From Lepagella muris (GTDB lineage: Bacteria > Bacteroidota > Bacteroidia > Bacteroidales > Muribaculaceae): a stretch of 64,000 bases of DNA. Positions 27,220-36,565 of the stretch are shown in pieces. A program made the translations under genes and the position numbers. The stretch spans positions 41,095 to 105,094 of the forward strand of contig NZ_SRYB01000017.1 in the NCBI RefSeq assembly GCF_004793975.1, read 5' to 3'. The notes beneath the pieces were generated by a model. It made no database searches and had not been told where the DNA came from. It saw only the letters and a list, made by a program, of their open reading frames with translations. Position 1 is the stretch's first letter, and each line of letters starts with the position of its first letter.

Positions 27220-30200
27220 ATGGAAAGTCATTTGATAATTGGATTAGGAGGCACAGGAGGCAGGGTGCTTTCTGCATTTAGAAAAATAGTTTATGAAAAG
27301 CTTGACGGCAACATGAAGCCGGATTGGCTTTGGTTGGATTATGTCTATGTTGATTCAAGCGCGAAGGATCTGAAGATGGAGGATCCTGAGCTATGGAGTG
27401 TTATGGGTCAATCGATAAAGCTGGATGATAGTGCCCTTGTCAGAATCCCTGCATCCGATCTTGCAAAATTTGTAGAGAATAAAAACAGATATAAGTATCT
27501 TTCACCTTGGTTGGGAGATGAAAGCAAGTGGTCTAATATAATACGCGATCCGAAAATCAGTGAGGGTGCGGCAGGGCAGAAGCGTCGGTTAGGAAGGCTT
27601 CTTTTTGCAAACGGTGCACCGATGTTTAATGAGGTTATCGGGAAAAAGGTTTATCCTCTTGCCCAAAATCCTCAAGGACAAAGAGTGAATTTCCATGTGA
27701 TAGCCGGTCTTGCGGGTGGTACCGGTAGTGGCAGTATAGTGGATGCTGTTGCCCAGTTGCGCAACCAGTATCCTGATGTTGAAAACTTTAAAATTTTCCT
27801 TTATCTCCTTCTTCCGGAGATTGGCTCTACATCATGGGCAACGACTGACAACTATAGACCGAATGGTTATGTTGCGCTGACAGAATTGAATGCAATGGAA
27901 ATGAGTGTGTTCAATCCGTGGAATGTAGGTGAAAGAGATTATGAGGTAACACGATTGAAACAGGATCTGCCATTTTATTCCGCTTATCTCATCACTAATG
28001 AAAACTCCCGAAATGTAAGTTTTGATGTGGCTAAAACAGTCCCTGCATCAATTGCGGAATTTTTATTTCAGAAGACAGTCGGAGTGGCCATTAATGAAGA
28101 GAACTCCAAACAAGGGGATGGTCAGACAAAGGATATAGAGGAGTTCTTCAACAGTGCACAGCGAGGCGAAAATCCTAAATACACAGAATATGATCAGCCG
28201 TTGTCATACAATTTTATGACATACGGTATCAAGAGATTGGCATTCCCGGAAACTGAGATAATGGAATATTTCGGTTATAATTTCGCGGCACAGGCAGTCT
28301 ATCAGATGTTGTTCAACAATCTTACAAATGAACAAGGATTTGTCGGCGAGCCGAAAGCGATTACTGAAGATGATTATTCCTTGGTTATAGACAGGAAAAA
28401 CCGCGACAAATGGTTCTTGTCGCGTCAATACCTATGCCTGTCACTACCTATTTTGCCGGAACATAAGAAGGAGGGATGGCTCCCTATCAAGGAGGAGTTT
28501 TCTTCGGTGATTGGAAAGATTCGCCATAAGGTTATGGACGACAAGGCAATCAAGCACACCGATAAATTTACAGCCATACATAATTTAGCGCGTAAATTTT
28601 ATGATAAGGATTTCCGTCCGATAAGGGAAGCCGGTCAAAATGGTGTGGCGAATTTTTATGGAGATAAAAACAAATATGGCAAGACTGCGATGGCTGAGTT
28701 TATCGCAGATCGGATAGGGAGTGACTTTTTTGCTTCATGGATTAATGGAGAGTATTCGTTGCAGCAACTCAGTGCAATGACCGCCCGTCTGATCCAGACA
28801 TTGGATGAGGAGAAAAACAATCTGAAAGTAGCCATATCCTCAGCTAATGATAATATAGAGCAGGCATCCAGGGCAATTCAGCAACTGGAGAAGGATTGGA
28901 ATGGACTTGGTGCAATCAGCAAGCTCGGACTGGGTAATTCCATGTCAAAGATTGAAAATGGTTTTGTTCAAGCTGTCATTGACAAATATACGTTCAAGGC
29001 ATGGGCAGAGGCATACGGATTTGCCATCCAGCTCAGTGATGCAATAATCAACCTTCTGGTATTGTTGAAAGGGAACATTGACAGAGTGAATGCGGAATTC
29101 AAAGCCGTAGCTGAAGATATTGAAGGGGAGGTTAAATCTCGCTGTTCAAATGAAACTGAAGAGGAACAGAGCCGAAAAGGGATGATCATAAAATATTATG
29201 ATTCTGACCGGGTACACCAGATATGCAATGGGGCAATTCAGTTGGAATCGAATATGGCAAGGGTCAGAGATGTGAGAGCAAAAATAGCCGAACGTTTGGC
29301 TTCAGATAAGCAGAACTTTAAAGAGGCGGCTGATAAGTTGCATTGTGGAGATATCAAGAATCAACTTGAAAAAATTGTCATGGAACAAGTGGCAAACTTC
29401 TTTGCGGATGCTAATGAGACAAAAAATATTCCTCAGTTTGAACAGCTTCTTGGAGTCAATATCATAGAGAGATTGAAAAATGAATTTTCAGGGAATGATG
29501 AAGGTCTCAAAGAGAGACTACGCAATCTGGTGTTGCATGCAGCGGTGATGGCTAAGGAAAATCCGACTGAGATTCATGATGGTCCTAAGATAAGACGCAG
29601 CATGTTTATTGTTGTGCCTCGATATGAAAAGGACCAGGCGTTTTTGGACAAGCTAAAGATGATATTGCAGAGTCTCGCACCATCTACTGGGGAAATAAAA
29701 GTATCGGAAGGTGGTGACGAAAATGAGATTATAGTTATGAATCTTGAGGCGAATGTCACACCTCGCTATCTTCTTTCCGTGGACAGACTGCGGAAAGAGC
29801 ATGATAAGCTAATGTCATCTGAGAGGGGAGAGGTGGCTCGATTTGAGACAAGACTGGAGGATTATGAGAGGCCTCTTCCGAGTCTTTTCAAACCAACGGA
29901 TGCTGAAATTCGGGCTATGCAGGAAGCTGTCGCTGAGAGAGCTCTTCCGAATATCTTGCTTGCAAAAGCAATGGGCATACTGACGATGATGGAAGATCCT
30001 GAAACCGGATTGGAAAAACTTGTCTACATCCCTGAAGATGAGGATGGTTTGCCGGATCTTGAAAATATGGTCACTCTTGGCAAGACAATTGAGAAAAGTC
30101 TTGACAAGATTGATGTCAAGATAGCTGAGATAATTGACAAGGCTGTAAAGGAGAAAATTCTTAAAGAATACAGGCATGTCAACCGTCAGGCTGAATTGAA

Positions 30201-30327
30201 AAACACCGTGTTGGCGGAAATCAAGCAAGTCATAGCCAAAAACGGTGCTTTCAGTGAGATTTCTAAGAAGTTTAACCTTGCGTTCAAGAGTATCAAGGAT
30301 ATGTTTGAACGCATAAACGACATGTAA
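27220..30327 (+). CDS. Tubulin/FtsZ-like GTPase-fold protein (Tubulin_2 / FtsZl type), 1035 residues
   Basis: The N-terminus shows a tubulin-superfamily nucleotide pocket: SHLIIGLGGTGGRVL (residues 3-17), VYVDSSAKD (42-50), AGQKRRLGRLLF (118-129) and the signature loop LAGGTGSGS (164-172), followed by a helix as in FtsZ. FtsZ itself is ~400 residues; this protein continues for another ~600, with charged helical regions likely to be coiled coil (for example around DEEKNNLKVAISSANDNIEQ). It has no membrane segment and no signal peptide. Long relatives (FtsZl families described by Makarova and Koonin) were proposed to remodel membranes together with neighbouring membrane proteins. The start, ATG at 27220, lies 7 bp after a membrane-protein gene, and the next gene begins 2 bp after its stop. 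GTP use and polymerisation are inferred. Confidence 0.85.
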   Translation: MESHLIIGLGGTGGRVLSAFRKIVYEKLDGNMKPDWLWLDYVYVDSSAKDLKMEDPELWSVMGQSIKLDDSALVRIPASDLAKFVENKNRYKYLSPWLGDESKWSNIIRDPKISEGAAGQKRRLGRLLFANGAPMFNEVIGKKVYPLAQNPQGQRVNFHVIAGLAGGTGSGSIVDAVAQLRNQYPDVENFKIFLYLLLPEIGSTSWATTDNYRPNGYVALTELNAMEMSVFNPWNVGERDYEVTRLKQDLPFYSAYLITNENSRNVSFDVAKTVPASIAEFLFQKTVGVAINEENSKQGDGQTKDIEEFFNSAQRGENPKYTEYDQPLSYNFMTYGIKRLAFPETEIMEYFGYNFAAQAVYQMLFNNLTNEQGFVGEPKAITEDDYSLVIDRKNRDKWFLSRQYLCLSLPILPEHKKEGWLPIKEEFSSVIGKIRHKVMDDKAIKHTDKFTAIHNLARKFYDKDFRPIREAGQNGVANFYGDKNKYGKTAMAEFIADRIGSDFFASWINGEYSLQQLSAMTARLIQTLDEEKNNLKVAISSANDNIEQASRAIQQLEKDWNGLGAISKLGLGNSMSKIENGFVQAVIDKYTFKAWAEAYGFAIQLSDAIINLLVLLKGNIDRVNAEFKAVAEDIEGEVKSRCSNETEEEQSRKGMIIKYYDSDRVHQICNGAIQLESNMARVRDVRAKIAERLASDKQNFKEAADKLHCGDIKNQLEKIVMEQVANFFADANETKNIPQFEQLLGVNIIERLKNEFSGNDEGLKERLRNLVLHAAVMAKENPTEIHDGPKIRRSMFIVVPRYEKDQAFLDKLKMILQSLAPSTGEIKVSEGGDENEIIVMNLEANVTPRYLLSVDRLRKEHDKLMSSERGEVARFETRLEDYERPLPSLFKPTDAEIRAMQEAVAERALPNILLAKAMGILTMMEDPETGLEKLVYIPEDEDGLPDLENMVTLGKTIEKSLDKIDVKIAEIIDKAVKEKILKEYRHVNRQAELKNTVLAEIKQVIAKNGAFSEISKKFNLAFKSIKDMFERINDM

Positions 30328-30328
30328 T

Positions 30329-31072
30329 ATGCAACGTAAAGGAATATGTAAAAATGTAGGTATCTGCAATAAGGCAAACCGTCATGAGACTATCATCATA
30401 AACGATGATAACGAACCGTTTGAATGTCCGGAATGTCATGAGCCTCTTGAAGAGGTGAAAGAGGACATTATGGAAGAAAGGTCAGGCAGTAGAAATAATA
30501 AAAAGACTGGAGTTATAGCCCTTTTCGTGATAGTGGCACTCATTATCATCGGAGTCTTAGTATGGTTATTTATGCGTGGCGGTGAGTCTTCTGATAGCAA
30601 TACTTCAGTGAAAGATGTGGCATCCGTTGTCGCGAATGAACCGAGTGAGACACAGACCGACAGTCCTGAATTGGCTCAGGTGAAAACTGACAGTATTAAG
30701 TTGGAGCAAGAGGGAGCTGTCGCCATTCAACAGACGGAAGATAACAAGGTTGCGACAGATAATAAGGATAAGAAATCGTCAGAGACCAACATCGTATCCC
30801 AAAAGAATGGGAAATTATCGTTGAGCTATGGTTCCTATTCAGGAGATATCAAAGGAGGTTATCCTGACGGAATGGGACGTCTCACTTATTCCAAATCACG
30901 TCAAATCAATAAATATGATTCAAAAGGACGCATGGCTGATGCAGGCGACTATGTGATAGGTGAATTTGTAAGAGGTTTCTTTGTGCAGGGTAAGCATTAT
31001 GATTCTGATGGTAATCTGATTGAGACTCTTATGATCGGTGTGCCTGTGTCAAATGCATACGATCAAAAATAA
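30329..31072 (+). CDS. Zinc-ribbon / single-TM / MORN-like protein
   Basis: A 247-residue protein with three parts. Residues 1-45 form a probable zinc ribbon with C7, C13, C33 and C36 (CKNVGIC...FECPECHEPL). A transmembrane helix spans about residues 58-83 (KTGVIALFVIVALIIIGVLVWLF). A low-complexity Ser/Thr/Glu/Lys linker then leads to a C-terminal MORN-like segment (SYGSYSGDIKGGYPDGMGRLTY... YVIGEFVRGFFVQGKHYD). With the ribbon inside and the linker outside, it could connect the cytosolic tubulin-like protein to the periplasm. The start codon lies 1 bp after the tubulin-like stop codon. It has no signal peptide; the helix is an internal anchor. Confidence 0.78.
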   Translation: MQRKGICKNVGICNKANRHETIIINDDNEPFECPECHEPLEEVKEDIMEERSGSRNNKKTGVIALFVIVALIIIGVLVWLFMRGGESSDSNTSVKDVASVVANEPSETQTDSPELAQVKTDSIKLEQEGAVAIQQTEDNKVATDNKDKKSSETNIVSQKNGKLSLSYGSYSGDIKGGYPDGMGRLTYSKSRQINKYDSKGRMADAGDYVIGEFVRGFFVQGKHYDSDGNLIETLMIGVPVSNAYDQK

Positions 31073-31093
31073 ATTCCGTATTATCAAGCATAT

Positions 31094-32095
31094 ATGAATA
31101 ATAGATATGCACTCATATTGTTAGGTCTGTGCATAAGCTCTTCAGGGGCTTATGCGCAGACTCAATATGCCTCTTCAGAACTTGAAGGGATTGGGCTTCT
31201 TTTAGCTAATCGAAACATAAGTCATAAATGCGAGAAAGATACTCTGACAGATAAAATCATGCATCTTGGATTACCACTTTTCAATATGTCGGGAAATGAT
31301 GACGTAGATGCGGTGTTGAGATATATCGAACGTGTCAAACTCCATAAGAAGTTGCTTCCGGCAATAGAGGCGAAATATCTTTCGGATGATGACAAAATTA
31401 AAGAGAATGGGTTACTTACAATCGGAGAATCTCCCAAGTCGGATTATTCAATCGATAATAATGGCACTACAATCACCGTGTCTTGTGGAGGATGGTGCAT
31501 CTCTTTCCCAAATTCTTTTTCACAGATATATGGCTTGAATAAGAAGGAGTCGGACGATTATATATACTACGGACTTATGGACCGTAAACCATTGCCACAG
31601 AAGCAAAATACCATTACCGTCGGCGATTCGATTGTAAAAAGGATTGGTGAAAGTTATATGATTCAAGGGATAAATACAGATAAATTCTATATCCGCTCAT
31701 CTTCATCAGATTCATTGGTCCCTGTCTATAGTAAGGAATTTCCGATAGAGACAATCAGTAACCAGTTGCTGTCTGTGATTGATTCGGATATGAACCTTGA
31801 TATCACTCAGAGATTGTATGGGTATAAAAAAAGAAGTTTTTCGCTTCCTATGTCTGTGTTGGCTGATTATTGTGCTGCTACGGGTTGTCGTCCCTATATT
31901 GGTATTGAATCAGCGGATGATAGGGAAATAAAGGCAGTCTTGGTCTACCGTAATAATTTTTTCTCCTATAATCATCTTCTTTATATGACTATCGCGGTTG
32001 AAGATATTGCAGAGAAAGAATCGAGGGCGACCGCTGATTTTTACACATATATTCCTACACATAATTTGAAATCACTTTTTTCGGAATATGAATAA
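31094..32095 (+). CDS. Hypothetical periplasmic protein
   Basis: A 333-residue protein of unrecognised family. It begins with a signal peptide (MNNRYALILLGLCISSSGAYAQ, cleavage at AYA-Q). The mature part has no cysteine or catalytic motif that I can name. Its second half contains alternating hydrophobic strands (for example SVLADYCAATGCRPYIGIES). It starts 21 bp after the zinc-ribbon gene and overlaps the next gene by 8 bp, so translation is coupled in the operon. The role is presumably at the periplasmic side of the same assembly, from context only. Confidence 0.72.
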   Translation: MNNRYALILLGLCISSSGAYAQTQYASSELEGIGLLLANRNISHKCEKDTLTDKIMHLGLPLFNMSGNDDVDAVLRYIERVKLHKKLLPAIEAKYLSDDDKIKENGLLTIGESPKSDYSIDNNGTTITVSCGGWCISFPNSFSQIYGLNKKESDDYIYYGLMDRKPLPQKQNTITVGDSIVKRIGESYMIQGINTDKFYIRSSSSDSLVPVYSKEFPIETISNQLLSVIDSDMNLDITQRLYGYKKRSFSLPMSVLADYCAATGCRPYIGIESADDREIKAVLVYRNNFFSYNHLLYMTIAVEDIAEKESRATADFYTYIPTHNLKSLFSEYE

Positions 32096-32930
32096 ATATT
32101 TAATTGCATATATTTTCTCCCTGATAGGGCTATTGGCTTTTGCGCAAGAGGAATTGACTCCCCAGCAGCAAGTCAATTCAATCAAACGCAATCGAACGGA
32201 GTATATATTTGGAGAATCAACGGGTTCAACCGAGGAGGAGGCGTATGAGCTTGCTAATGAAAAATTCATGAGTAATTTGCAAAATTATATTGAAAGTATG
32301 CCTGAACTGAAGGATGCTTTTGCAGTCATGATGCCTACGATTAATAAGTCGATTAAGAAGATTTCATTTGACAGGCGAGTTAATGTAAAGGTGGTATGTC
32401 TTTATATTAATAAGGCAGATATCAAACCGTTATACAAGAATGTCGAAGGTAAACAGGAAATCAATCTGACAAATGATAAGGTATCAAAAAATCAAGCTGA
32501 TAAGCCTGGGAATGTTTCTTCAGATCATAAAGATCCGGTTAATCCGAAATTAATTAATTCCAAGCCGGGTGCAACAAAAGAAAAGCAGGAAGAAAAAATA
32601 GAACTGAATCAGTCAAATCGGATGAATCAGATGAATCAGGCGGATATGTCGGCAAAAAGTGTAGAGATATTGTCGGTGTTAGGCGGTATGTCGGACTATG
32701 CGAATCAGAAGCAATGGCTTGAAGATAGGAAACAGAAAGAGCATGATATAATGTTTGGTCTTACTAAAAGCTTCAATGATGCTGAATCGTATTGGGTAAT
32801 ATACAATAATGATCGTAAGATGATAGCCCTTCTTGATCAGACAAAAACGAAAGATTTACTGACCGGAATGCAGATAGATGCGGATAAATATGTATCCTAT
32901 CCTAAACTCTGGATTATCATATATGAATAA
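32088..32930 (+). CDS. Hypothetical exported protein with LPP20-like N-terminal segment
   Basis: A 280-residue exported protein (signal MNKYLIAYIFSLIGLLAFAQ). After the signal, TEYIFGESTGSTEEEAYELANEKFMSNL resembles the LPP20-type pattern, in which a YIxGEG strand is followed by a helix rich in Ala and acidic residues (EAxxxAxxxL). The match is partial, so this is a suggestion. The middle (about residues 125-190) is low complexity, rich in Asn, Lys, Gln and Asp, with repeated NQMNQ-type units. The C-terminus ends in hydrophobic strands (YVSYPKLWIIIYE). It overlaps the preceding gene by 8 bp and is followed by a 109-bp gap. Confidence 0.72.
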   Translation: MNKYLIAYIFSLIGLLAFAQEELTPQQQVNSIKRNRTEYIFGESTGSTEEEAYELANEKFMSNLQNYIESMPELKDAFAVMMPTINKSIKKISFDRRVNVKVVCLYINKADIKPLYKNVEGKQEINLTNDKVSKNQADKPGNVSSDHKDPVNPKLINSKPGATKEKQEEKIELNQSNRMNQMNQADMSAKSVEILSVLGGMSDYANQKQWLEDRKQKEHDIMFGLTKSFNDAESYWVIYNNDRKMIALLDQTKTKDLLTGMQIDADKYVSYPKLWIIIYE

Positions 32931-33039
32931 GTATGGGATATGTTTTGAGAGTAGAGGATGGGTGGATTAATGCTTCTTTCGTTTGCAGCTTATTGACAAC
33001 TACCTTTATTATATTAAAATTGAATAGTCAATTAACAAA

Positions 33040-34014
33040 ATGAAACGTATAATTTTATTATTTATATTGACAATTGCGTTCCAACTGTCATCATGGGCGC
33101 AATATCTGACTTCTTTTGAAATAACTGATATCAATAACGATGTTCTTACTGCTAAGGTACAGGACAATCTCGGAAAACTTGTATCTGAGATAAATACGGC
33201 ATGTGCTGAGAAACGTACTCCCAAATTGAAGGGTATTGACCTGTCGGATAGGGTCTCTGAATCAATAATGATGATGTGGGAGAGTTCTCCATTCCGTTGT
33301 GAGGAGACAGAGGTGATTGAACCGGCATTCACTGATGTCTCAGGTTGGTGGCAGATACGCAATATCCCCTTCATATTTACAGATTTTGAAAAGGATGACC
33401 AATACCATGAGTGTATAGTTTCATTTGATAATAATGGGAAAATTACAGGTTTTCACATGGCGATAAGTCAAAATCTGTATAGAAAGGTGATGAAATCCGG
33501 AGCGGCAGTGAAAGACGCGCGTCGCAGACAGTTGATTCTTGATTACGTAGAGCAATTCCGTACTGCCTACTGCACTAAAGATATGCCTTTTCTTCAGCAG
33601 GTCTACAGTGAGGACGCTCTTATTATCACTGGGCATGTTGTAAAGGTAAAGCCTTCTCGGGAGAATAACTTTATATCCTCTACTACAAAATATAGTGTTC
33701 AAGATAAGAAGACTTATCTTAAGAAACTTGCGCAGGTCTTTCGAAATAACAGAACTATTAGAGTAACTTTTGATGAGATAAAGGTGCAGATGCATCCAAC
33801 GGAGGCTGATTGGTATGGTGTCACACTTCATCAAGGATATACCGCCGATAGGTATCATGATGATGGTTGGCTATTCCTCCTTTGGGATTTTACAGATGAG
33901 GATAACCCTACTATTCATGTTCGTTCCTGGCAAGCGGATACGGATCCTGAGACACAACTTAAAATATCAGAGGACGAAATTTTTGGAATGGACGATGTGA
34001 ACATAGTGAAATAA
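33040..34014 (+). CDS. Hypothetical exported protein with NTF2-like C-terminal domain
   Basis: A 324-residue protein with a signal peptide (MKRIILLFILTIAFQLSSWAQ). From about residue 165 the sequence QLILDYVEQFRTAYCTKDMPFLQQVYSEDALIITG, and later WYGVTLHQGY... GWLFLLWDFTDEDNPTIHVRSW, looks like an NTF2/SnoaL-type cone fold: a long helix, a cap and curved strands. In secreted proteins this fold is usually a ligand-binding or scaffold unit rather than an enzyme. The N-terminal half is unassigned. It is the sixth gene of the tubulin-like operon. Confidence 0.74.
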   Translation: MKRIILLFILTIAFQLSSWAQYLTSFEITDINNDVLTAKVQDNLGKLVSEINTACAEKRTPKLKGIDLSDRVSESIMMMWESSPFRCEETEVIEPAFTDVSGWWQIRNIPFIFTDFEKDDQYHECIVSFDNNGKITGFHMAISQNLYRKVMKSGAAVKDARRRQLILDYVEQFRTAYCTKDMPFLQQVYSEDALIITGHVVKVKPSRENNFISSTTKYSVQDKKTYLKKLAQVFRNNRTIRVTFDEIKVQMHPTEADWYGVTLHQGYTADRYHDDGWLFLLWDFTDEDNPTIHVRSWQADTDPETQLKISEDEIFGMDDVNIVK

Positions 34015-34111
34015 TTTAATGAAGGTTAGACACTTTCAATACAATAATTTAAAGTAGTTTTACAATTAACATGGAGCGGTTTGCATCGCTCGACTAATCA
34101 TTACATCATAT

Positions 34112-35704
34112 ATGAGAAACGTTTTTATAATAGTTTTCGCCATGTTGATAGGCGGGGTGTGCGTTAATGCACAACGTTTGGAAATAAAATCTCCTTTGAA
34201 ACATGTTGGTTCGGTGCCCAAGGCTGATTTTATTAATGTCGGGACGAAAGATGGTGTGGCAAAGATAATTGTCGAATTGAACGCACCTAACGTGACAATC
34301 AGCAATCCGGATGTCGTAATAGGAGAAGTTGATCATGAAATCGGTAGATATGAGTTTTTTGCAAAGGTTGGCAATGATAAGAAGAGGAATCATGTCATAA
34401 TTGATGCCGGTAGAGAGGGAAAATTGAAGCTTGATCTTCTCGCAGAACAACAGCCACTTAAAGGTGGCGAGGCATATCAGGTGATTATAGAAAGACATCA
34501 TGATGCGAATGCACCACAAGGCGCGATAAAGATCAGCAGTTACCCTGCCGGAGCACAAGTGCTTGTAGATGGGGTTGAACTCGGTGTAACGTCCGATCAG
34601 CCCTTGGAAGATGTGGTCTTTGCAAATGAAGAGCACACCATATCTTTCCGTAAGCCGGGATTTCTATATACCGACACTGTCGTGAATGTCAGTGAAAATG
34701 AGACGAAGCAGATAGCTTCCTCTTTGAGAGCCGGTATGTCTAACATACGTATCCGAACAGACATGCCTGATGCAACAGCTACAATAGATGATGAATCAGT
34801 AAGTCTTCCTTACAAAGGTATTGTCGATTATGGACTGCATCAATTGACCGCCACCGCACCTTATCGTAGTGTAAATGGCAGTCAACTCAATTATTCTCCA
34901 ATATCAATGATAATCACGGCAGATGATGATAATCCAAATATCAACCATTCGATACGTTTCACCGGAGCTGTCTTAATACGTGCGAAATCCGCTGTTCCGG
35001 GGCGTCGTACAAAGATATCGATTAAGCCACTTTACGATTCAGACACAACAAAATATGTTGTGGATACTCACCATGGTAAACGCGATACGAAGCATCTCTT
35101 TGATGGATTGTATGGAGATTATGAGGTGGCAGTGGAGTCGTATATGTCAGAACCGATTTATAATACTATTCATATTGGCTCTAATGAAAGCCGATCTTTC
35201 AATTATGAGCTTGAGCGTGCCGGCTATGGCAAGACCATTGTGGCATACAGGGGTTCACTGCGTGCACCTTTAGGACTTTTCGTGGCGTATCTACGTTCTG
35301 TATGGGGGCTGTATGCAGCGGGAGGCACCAATTTTGCAATAACAAAGAAACCTGACACCATGAGTAAGAATGAGCACCGAGGTGCAGAATACTATCTGTT
35401 TGGTATAAAATCATATTATGGGGCAATCGGTGGAGTATATAACCCCAACAATTGGTTTTATGTCAATCTTGGCGTAGGATATGGAGAATATGAAAGTGCA
35501 GGATATACCGTCAACAAGGATGGGGAGCAGCACGATACTCATTATGATCCTGTCGGGAAATACAGAGGCGTGGATCTTGATGCCGGCATCGGTTTCTCGG
35601 TATTTAAAAAAGTATATTTCGGATTTGGTTATAATGCTATACTTGGGAAGAAGATCACTCCTTTCTTTACCAATCTAAATATCTCAATTGGCGTGGTGAT
35701 ATGA
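34112..35704 (+). CDS. PEGA-domain protein with possible outer-membrane strands
   Basis: A 530-residue exported protein (signal MRNVFIIVFAMLIGGVCVNAQ). A PEGA domain is clear at about residues 134-205: IKISSYPAGAQVLVDGVELGVTSD..., HTISFRKPGFLYTDTVVNV. A second, weaker PEGA-like unit follows (IRIRTDMPDATATIDDESVSLPYKG). The last ~150 residues have Gly- and aromatic-rich alternating strands (GAIGGVYNPNNWFYVNLGVGYG, VYFGFGYNAILG, NLNISIGVVI) of the kind seen in outer-membrane barrels, so it may be embedded in or attached to the outer membrane. The last 4 bp overlap the next gene (ATGA). Confidence 0.8.
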   Translation: MRNVFIIVFAMLIGGVCVNAQRLEIKSPLKHVGSVPKADFINVGTKDGVAKIIVELNAPNVTISNPDVVIGEVDHEIGRYEFFAKVGNDKKRNHVIIDAGREGKLKLDLLAEQQPLKGGEAYQVIIERHHDANAPQGAIKISSYPAGAQVLVDGVELGVTSDQPLEDVVFANEEHTISFRKPGFLYTDTVVNVSENETKQIASSLRAGMSNIRIRTDMPDATATIDDESVSLPYKGIVDYGLHQLTATAPYRSVNGSQLNYSPISMIITADDDNPNINHSIRFTGAVLIRAKSAVPGRRTKISIKPLYDSDTTKYVVDTHHGKRDTKHLFDGLYGDYEVAVESYMSEPIYNTIHIGSNESRSFNYELERAGYGKTIVAYRGSLRAPLGLFVAYLRSVWGLYAAGGTNFAITKKPDTMSKNEHRGAEYYLFGIKSYYGAIGGVYNPNNWFYVNLGVGYGEYESAGYTVNKDGEQHDTHYDPVGKYRGVDLDAGIGFSVFKKVYFGFGYNAILGKKITPFFTNLNISIGVVI

Positions 35705-36486
35705 AATATCTGGTCGCACTGATAATATCCTTTATTACAATTAATTTGAATCTGTCTGCACAGACCCTTGGTGCAGACGGATTCAAATTTTCAGGTATGG
35801 GTGAGGATTCCGTGTTCTGGCCTTCTGACAACAATGGCGAGAGCTCAGTCAAGATTATTGTTGATTGTAATGTAGGGAATCTGGAACTTGAGTCAGATCT
35901 CATATCCAAGACTGAGATTGTAGACGGTAAGTCGGTGATATATCTATTCCCTCCGGCTAAACCAAAGAAAACGCTCACAATCCGGCATGAGAAGTATGCT
36001 TTAACGGAAGTTTTATTATGGGACAATGACAGACCATTGCAAAGAGGTGGTGTCTATTATTTGAATGTGGTGGCGAGTAAGAATACGGCTACAGTGTTGA
36101 TGGAATCACGTCCTTCAGTTGCTGAGATTAATGTTGACGGAAAGGATTTGGGACGCACTCCATGTGAGGTGGAATTGTTACCGGGTATCCATAAGATAGT
36201 TATATCGAAATATGGGTATCAGACTTTACGAAAACCATTAAAGGTTGATTCAACAGAATCACTGAAGTTGGAATTTGAGTTGTCGAGAAGTATTGCGGAA
36301 CGATTGGTGACTGTACGTTTTACAGCACCGAAGGGTAGCCGGATCCTGTTTGACAAGGAATCGCTTTCGGCTCCTTATGAGAAACGCACAACTCGAGGGA
36401 AGCATGAGGTGGAATGCCTAATCAATGGCAAGCTCATGAAGAAAACTTTGGAGTGCAAATCTGACACTGTGATAAATCTTAGATAA
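35701..36486 (+). CDS. PEGA-domain exported protein
   Basis: A 261-residue protein with a signal peptide (MKYLVALIISFITINLNLSAQ) and a PEGA domain at about residues 137-187 (SRPSVAEINVDGKDLGRTPCEVELLPGIHKIVISKYGYQTL). A second strand-rich repeat follows (VTVRFTAPKGSRILFDKESLSAPYEKRTTRGKHEVEC) and resembles a degenerate PEGA unit. PEGA domains are small beta-folds frequent in surface or periplasmic proteins and thought to mediate contacts. It overlaps the preceding PEGA gene by 4 bp, so the two are translationally coupled and probably act together. Confidence 0.8.
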   Translation: MKYLVALIISFITINLNLSAQTLGADGFKFSGMGEDSVFWPSDNNGESSVKIIVDCNVGNLELESDLISKTEIVDGKSVIYLFPPAKPKKTLTIRHEKYALTEVLLWDNDRPLQRGGVYYLNVVASKNTATVLMESRPSVAEINVDGKDLGRTPCEVELLPGIHKIVISKYGYQTLRKPLKVDSTESLKLEFELSRSIAERLVTVRFTAPKGSRILFDKESLSAPYEKRTTRGKHEVECLINGKLMKKTLECKSDTVINLR

Positions 36487-36565
36487 CGTCTTGGATTGGG
36501 TTCTCCGCAAAATATTAACTACAGCAAATTATTCACTTTTTCATTAACCTAAAAATATTTTTACA

